The position numbers and the translations under genes were made by a program. DNA of 7,628 bases from an uncultured Pseudanabaenaceae cyanobacterium (GTDB taxonomy: Bacteria; Cyanobacteriota; Cyanobacteriia; PCC-9006; JAAUQQ01), in the NCBI GenBank assembly GCA_938015405.1, contig CALLPZ010000198.1, forward strand, positions 1 to 7,628, in the 5' to 3' direction. The first letter of the stretch is position 1. The number at the start of each line of letters is the position of its first letter. This document shows positions 5,415-7,628 of this stretch, in pieces. The notes beneath the pieces were generated by a model. The model saw nothing but the letters and a program-made list of their open reading frames with translations, was not told where the DNA came from and ran no database searches.

Positions 5415-7292
5415 TCAGTCGTTGAGGGCGCGATCCAGGTTCCAAGCTGCACTGATCAATGAGAGATGGGTGAAGGCTTGGGGGAAGTTGCCTAGGGCTT
5501 CGCCGCTGGCTCCGGTTTCTTCGGCGTAGAGGCCCAGGTGGTTAGCGTAGCCCAGCATACCTTCAAACATGAGGCGGGCTTGCTCTAGGCGCTGGCTGTC
5601 CTGTTTGCCTGCGCGGGTGAGGGCTTCGACGAACCAGAAGGTGCACATGTTAAAGGTGCCTTCTTCGCCGGAGAGGCCATCGTCGGTTTCGGCGACGTTG
5701 TAGCGGTAGACCAGGTTGTTGGAGAGGAGGCCACCCTCTTGGGGCGATCGCCCCGTGGCATCCAAGGTCCCCAAAATGCGTGGGTCCGTCGGCGATAAAA
5801 ATAACACCAGGGACATGATCAAATTACTCGCATCCAGGGCATCACTGCCGTAGGACTGGACAAAGGCTTGACGTTCTTCGTTCCAGCCTTGGGTCATAAT
5901 CTCTTCGTAGATGGCATCGCGGGCCGTGAGCCAGCGATCGCGGTCGGCGGGAAATGAGCGCTTCTGGGCCAGGCGTAAGCCTCGATCTAAAGCCACCCAG
6001 CACATCAGCTTGGAGTAGATAAAGTGGCGTTGCCCACCGCGCACTTCCCAAATGCCCTCGTCGGTTTGCTGCCAGTTGTCGCAAACCCAGTTAATCAGGC
6101 GTCGCAAATTGGTCCAGAGGTCATAGGAAATGGGTGAACCATATTTGTCATAGAGATAGACCGAGTCCATCAGCTCGCCGTAAATGTCGAGTTGGAGCTG
6201 GTCGTAGGCTCCATTGCCCAAATGCACGGGGCGAGAGCCACGGTAGCCCTCCCACTGATCGAGCACGGCCTCGGGCAGCTCATGGCGACCGTCGATGCCG
6301 TACATAATTTGCAGTGAGCCATCGGGGTTGAGTTCGCCGCAGCGCTGCTCGATCCAATTCATAAATTGGGCGGCCTCTTCGGTAAAGCCAATGCGCAGTA
6401 GACCGTAGAGGGTAAAGGCCGAGTCGCGAATCCAGGTGTAGCGATAGTCCCAATTGCGCTCACCGCCCATTTCCTCCGGCAGGCTACAGGTGGGGGCCGC
6501 GACTATCGCCCCGGTGGGCTCAAAGGTCAACAGCTTGAGCATCAGCGCCGATCGCTCAACAATCTCCCGCCAGCGGCCCCGGTAGGTGCATTGGCCCAGC
6601 CAACGTCGCCAATAGTTCACCGTATGCTCAAACAGTGCGGTGGCTTGGTCGGGGGCAATGGGTAGGCCACAGCCTCCGTCATTTTCAGTTCCCTGGAGGA
6701 CAAAGACTGCGCTCTCGCCAGCTCGCAGGCTAAAGCTCGCCTGGACGCCGGGCTGGTCTGGGTTATGCTCGGGAGCTGGGCTGACTGCTTCTAGGGGAAT
6801 CTCCGTTGCTAGCCCCAGGCTGAGTCCGGGTCCATGGAAGCAAGCCCCCTTGGGAGTGATATCGAGACTGTGGCGATCGCGGCCATAGTTAAAGGCAGGA
6901 CAACAGCTCAGGGCAAACTTCATCTCCCCTCGCACGACCTTCACCTGGCGAATCAGACTGTGGTAGCCAATCTGGTCATCGCTGAGCCCCACCGGCATAA
7001 AGTCGATGACCTCCCCAACGCCCTCTGGTGTCAGAAAGCGCGTCACCAGGACATTGGTGCCGGGCCAATAGAGCTGCTTGCGCGTGATTTCCTGGTAGGG
7101 ATTAAATACGGAAGACTGCACCGGGGCAATGCGAAAGCGCCCGCCCTTGTCATCATCTAACACAGCCCCAAAAACACTGGGCGAATCATGGTGCGGAAAG
7201 CAAAACCAGTCAATCGTTCCATCTAGCCCGACCAGGGCCGTCGTATACATGTTGCCAATAATGCCGTGGTCTTCGATGGGCAGATAGGCCAT
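5415..7292 (-). CDS. Glycoside hydrolase family 15 protein (glucoamylase/trehalase-like)
   Basis: The 625 aa enzyme belongs to the bacterial GH15 group, inverting glucosidases that release glucose from starch/glycogen ends or from trehalose. The N-terminal beta-sandwich domain (about 1-230) opens with PIEDHGIIGNMYTTALVGLDGTIDWFCFPHHDSPSVF, the standard opening of this group. A linker leads to the (alpha/alpha)6 catalytic barrel (about 240-620), with AAPTCSLPEE, GGERNWDYRYTWIRDSAF (276-293) and GYRGSRPVHLGNGAYDQLQLDIYGE (349-373). Likely catalytic residues are Glu416 in DEGIWEV (acid) and Glu543/Glu544 in GEEGTF (base), by analogy with characterised family members. There is no signal peptide, so it is probably cytoplasmic and could act on glycogen-derived glucans or trehalose; the sequence alone does not decide which. 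It converges on trpE and is monocistronic here. No Shine-Dalgarno; a hairpin lies just upstream of the ATG. Confidence 0.95.
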   Translation of the reverse strand: MAYLPIEDHGIIGNMYTTALVGLDGTIDWFCFPHHDSPSVFGAVLDDDKGGRFRIAPVQSSVFNPYQEITRKQLYWPGTNVLVTRFLTPEGVGEVIDFMPVGLSDDQIGYHSLIRQVKVVRGEMKFALSCCPAFNYGRDRHSLDITPKGACFHGPGLSLGLATEIPLEAVSPAPEHNPDQPGVQASFSLRAGESAVFVLQGTENDGGCGLPIAPDQATALFEHTVNYWRRWLGQCTYRGRWREIVERSALMLKLLTFEPTGAIVAAPTCSLPEEMGGERNWDYRYTWIRDSAFTLYGLLRIGFTEEAAQFMNWIEQRCGELNPDGSLQIMYGIDGRHELPEAVLDQWEGYRGSRPVHLGNGAYDQLQLDIYGELMDSVYLYDKYGSPISYDLWTNLRRLINWVCDNWQQTDEGIWEVRGGQRHFIYSKLMCWVALDRGLRLAQKRSFPADRDRWLTARDAIYEEIMTQGWNEERQAFVQSYGSDALDASNLIMSLVLFLSPTDPRILGTLDATGRSPQEGGLLSNNLVYRYNVAETDDGLSGEEGTFNMCTFWFVEALTRAGKQDSQRLEQARLMFEGMLGYANHLGLYAEETGASGEALGNFPQAFTHLSLISAAWNLDRALND

Positions 7293-7540
7293 GGGATGAT
7301 GTTGGGGCTCACGATATCTCCCAACTTAGGAGAGCAAAACTGGACTGAGCCAAAAGTGTTACGCAACGTTGTGCAGCCCCCCAGTCCCAAACCATTCGAG
7401 ACCGATAAGGGCGGAGCGGGTGTAATAGAAAGTTTCCACTTAATACGATTTACAGGCTGCCCCAGGGTCTTCCCTGACTGTTGACCTAGGCTTGGGGAGA
7501 TAGCGTAAAGCCTCTTTCTCCTTCCAGGGGTGGGGCTCTT
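7293..7540. other. Upstream region of the GH15 gene
   Basis: This stretch should contain the GH15 promoter (minus strand) and possibly a divergent plus-strand promoter. It holds the leader hairpins at 7301-7333, an 8 bp palindrome CAACGTTG (7364-7371), a short CAGGG-TCTT-CCCTG inverted repeat (7463-7476) and TTGACC at 7481-7486. The last would be a good plus-strand -35, but no matching -10 is obvious. I see no coding sequence here. Confidence 0.5.
7301..7333 (-). promoter_or_regulatory. Alternative hairpins in the GH15 leader
   Basis: On the minus-strand RNA, GTTGGG (7325-7320) can pair with CCCAAC (7306-7301) across a 13 nt loop, ending eight bases before the start codon. A second stem, TCTCC (7333-7329) with GGAGA (7321-7317), uses two of the same bases, so the two cannot form together. 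The stems are only 6 and 5 bp, so chance is a real possibility. Confidence 0.25.
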
Positions 7541-7628
7541 ATGGAACGAGATCACGCATGGATGCCAGGGCTGAGACTGAGCCGGATAACGCTGAACCAG
7601 ATCAAGAGACTGAGCCCAGCCCTGAGGC
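7541..7628 (+). CDS. Possible 5' end of a plus-strand gene (cut by window edge)
   Basis: Two plus-strand frames start here and stay open to the right edge. ATG 7541 gives 29 residues beginning MERDHAWMPGLRLSR, with AGGGG ten bases upstream. ATG 7558 gives a Glu/Asp/Pro-rich start (MDARAETEPDNAEPDQETEP) that looks like the disordered acidic N-terminus of a larger protein. I cannot choose between them, and too little is visible for any function. Divergence from the GH15 gene makes a gene start here reasonable. Confidence 0.3.
   Translation, partial: MERDHAWMPGLRLSRITLNQIKRLSPALR

Larger units (their letters stand above)
769..6880. repeat. Seven scattered HIP1 core octamers (GCGATCGC)
   Basis: Exact copies lie at 769-776 (kinase), 2180-2187 (rluE), 4117-4124 and 4178-4185 (trpE), and 5744-5751, 5934-5941 and 6873-6880 (GH15). 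The copy at 5744 sits in a 14 bp palindrome, GGGGCGATCGCCCC (5741-5754). HIP1 overrepresentation is a cyanobacterial hallmark. All seven copies fall inside genes and none in intergenic DNA; psaD has none. Confidence 0.95.

Noticed and set aside
39..7490. Slight excess of CCTAGG hexamers
   Set aside because: About five copies against roughly two expected, in unrelated contexts; too weak to interpret.
7223..7555. Minus-strand GTG-started 110-codon frame upstream of GH15
   Set aside because: It overlaps the GH15 N-terminus in another frame, shows no recognisable protein and contains the region expected to hold the GH15 promoter.
1..7628. CRISPR arrays, insertion sequences, tRNA/rRNA genes, phage or defence genes
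   Set aside because: No regularly spaced direct repeats, transposase motifs, tRNA T-loop signatures or rRNA segments were seen on either strand by eye.

Overview
This 7.6 kb window is chromosomal DNA from a cyanobacterium. It carries psaD, which encodes a photosystem I subunit found only in oxygenic phototrophs. It also has seven copies of the octamer GCGATCGC, the core of the cyanobacterial HIP1 repeat, where well under one would be expected by chance. The protein style and moderately high GC suggest a Leptolyngbya/Nodosilinea-like filamentous lineage, but the genus is only a guess.

Layout: (1) 1-1541, minus strand: a cytoplasmic GAF-domain sensor histidine kinase, cut by the left edge a few residues before its C-terminus. 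(2) 1542-2030: a long intergenic region with a candidate 28-codon small ORF and, near its right end, the Rho-independent terminator of the next gene. (3) 2031-2873, minus: an RluE-type 23S rRNA pseudouridine synthase with an unusual internal insertion and a basic tail. (4) 2874-3014: a 141 bp divergent promoter region with a perfect 15 bp inverted repeat that overlaps an imperfect RpaB/HLR1-like site. (5) 3015-3443, plus: psaD, followed by a strong hairpin terminator at 3503-3548. (6) 3613-5136, plus: trpE, starting 64 bp after that terminator. The psaD-trpE order also occurs in Synechocystis PCC 6803 (slr0737-slr0738). (7) 5137-5414: a convergent intergenic region with a cluster of inverted repeats. 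(8) 5415-7292, minus: a GH15 glucoamylase/trehalase-like enzyme. (9) 7293-7628: its upstream region, then the possible 5' end of another plus-strand gene that runs off the window.

The genes are housekeeping (light reactions, tryptophan synthesis, ribosome modification, glucan or trehalose breakdown) plus one signalling protein. They do not form a single pathway or operon; each appears to have its own transcription unit. I found no mobile element, CRISPR array, RNA gene or defence system, and nothing that amounts to a new biological system. The points worth a second look are small: the psaD/rluE operator candidate, the tight psaD-terminator/trpE junction, the inverted-repeat cluster at 5204-5281, the RluE insertion and tail, the small ORF, the competing hairpins before the GH15 start, and a strand-composition patch crossing two convergent genes.
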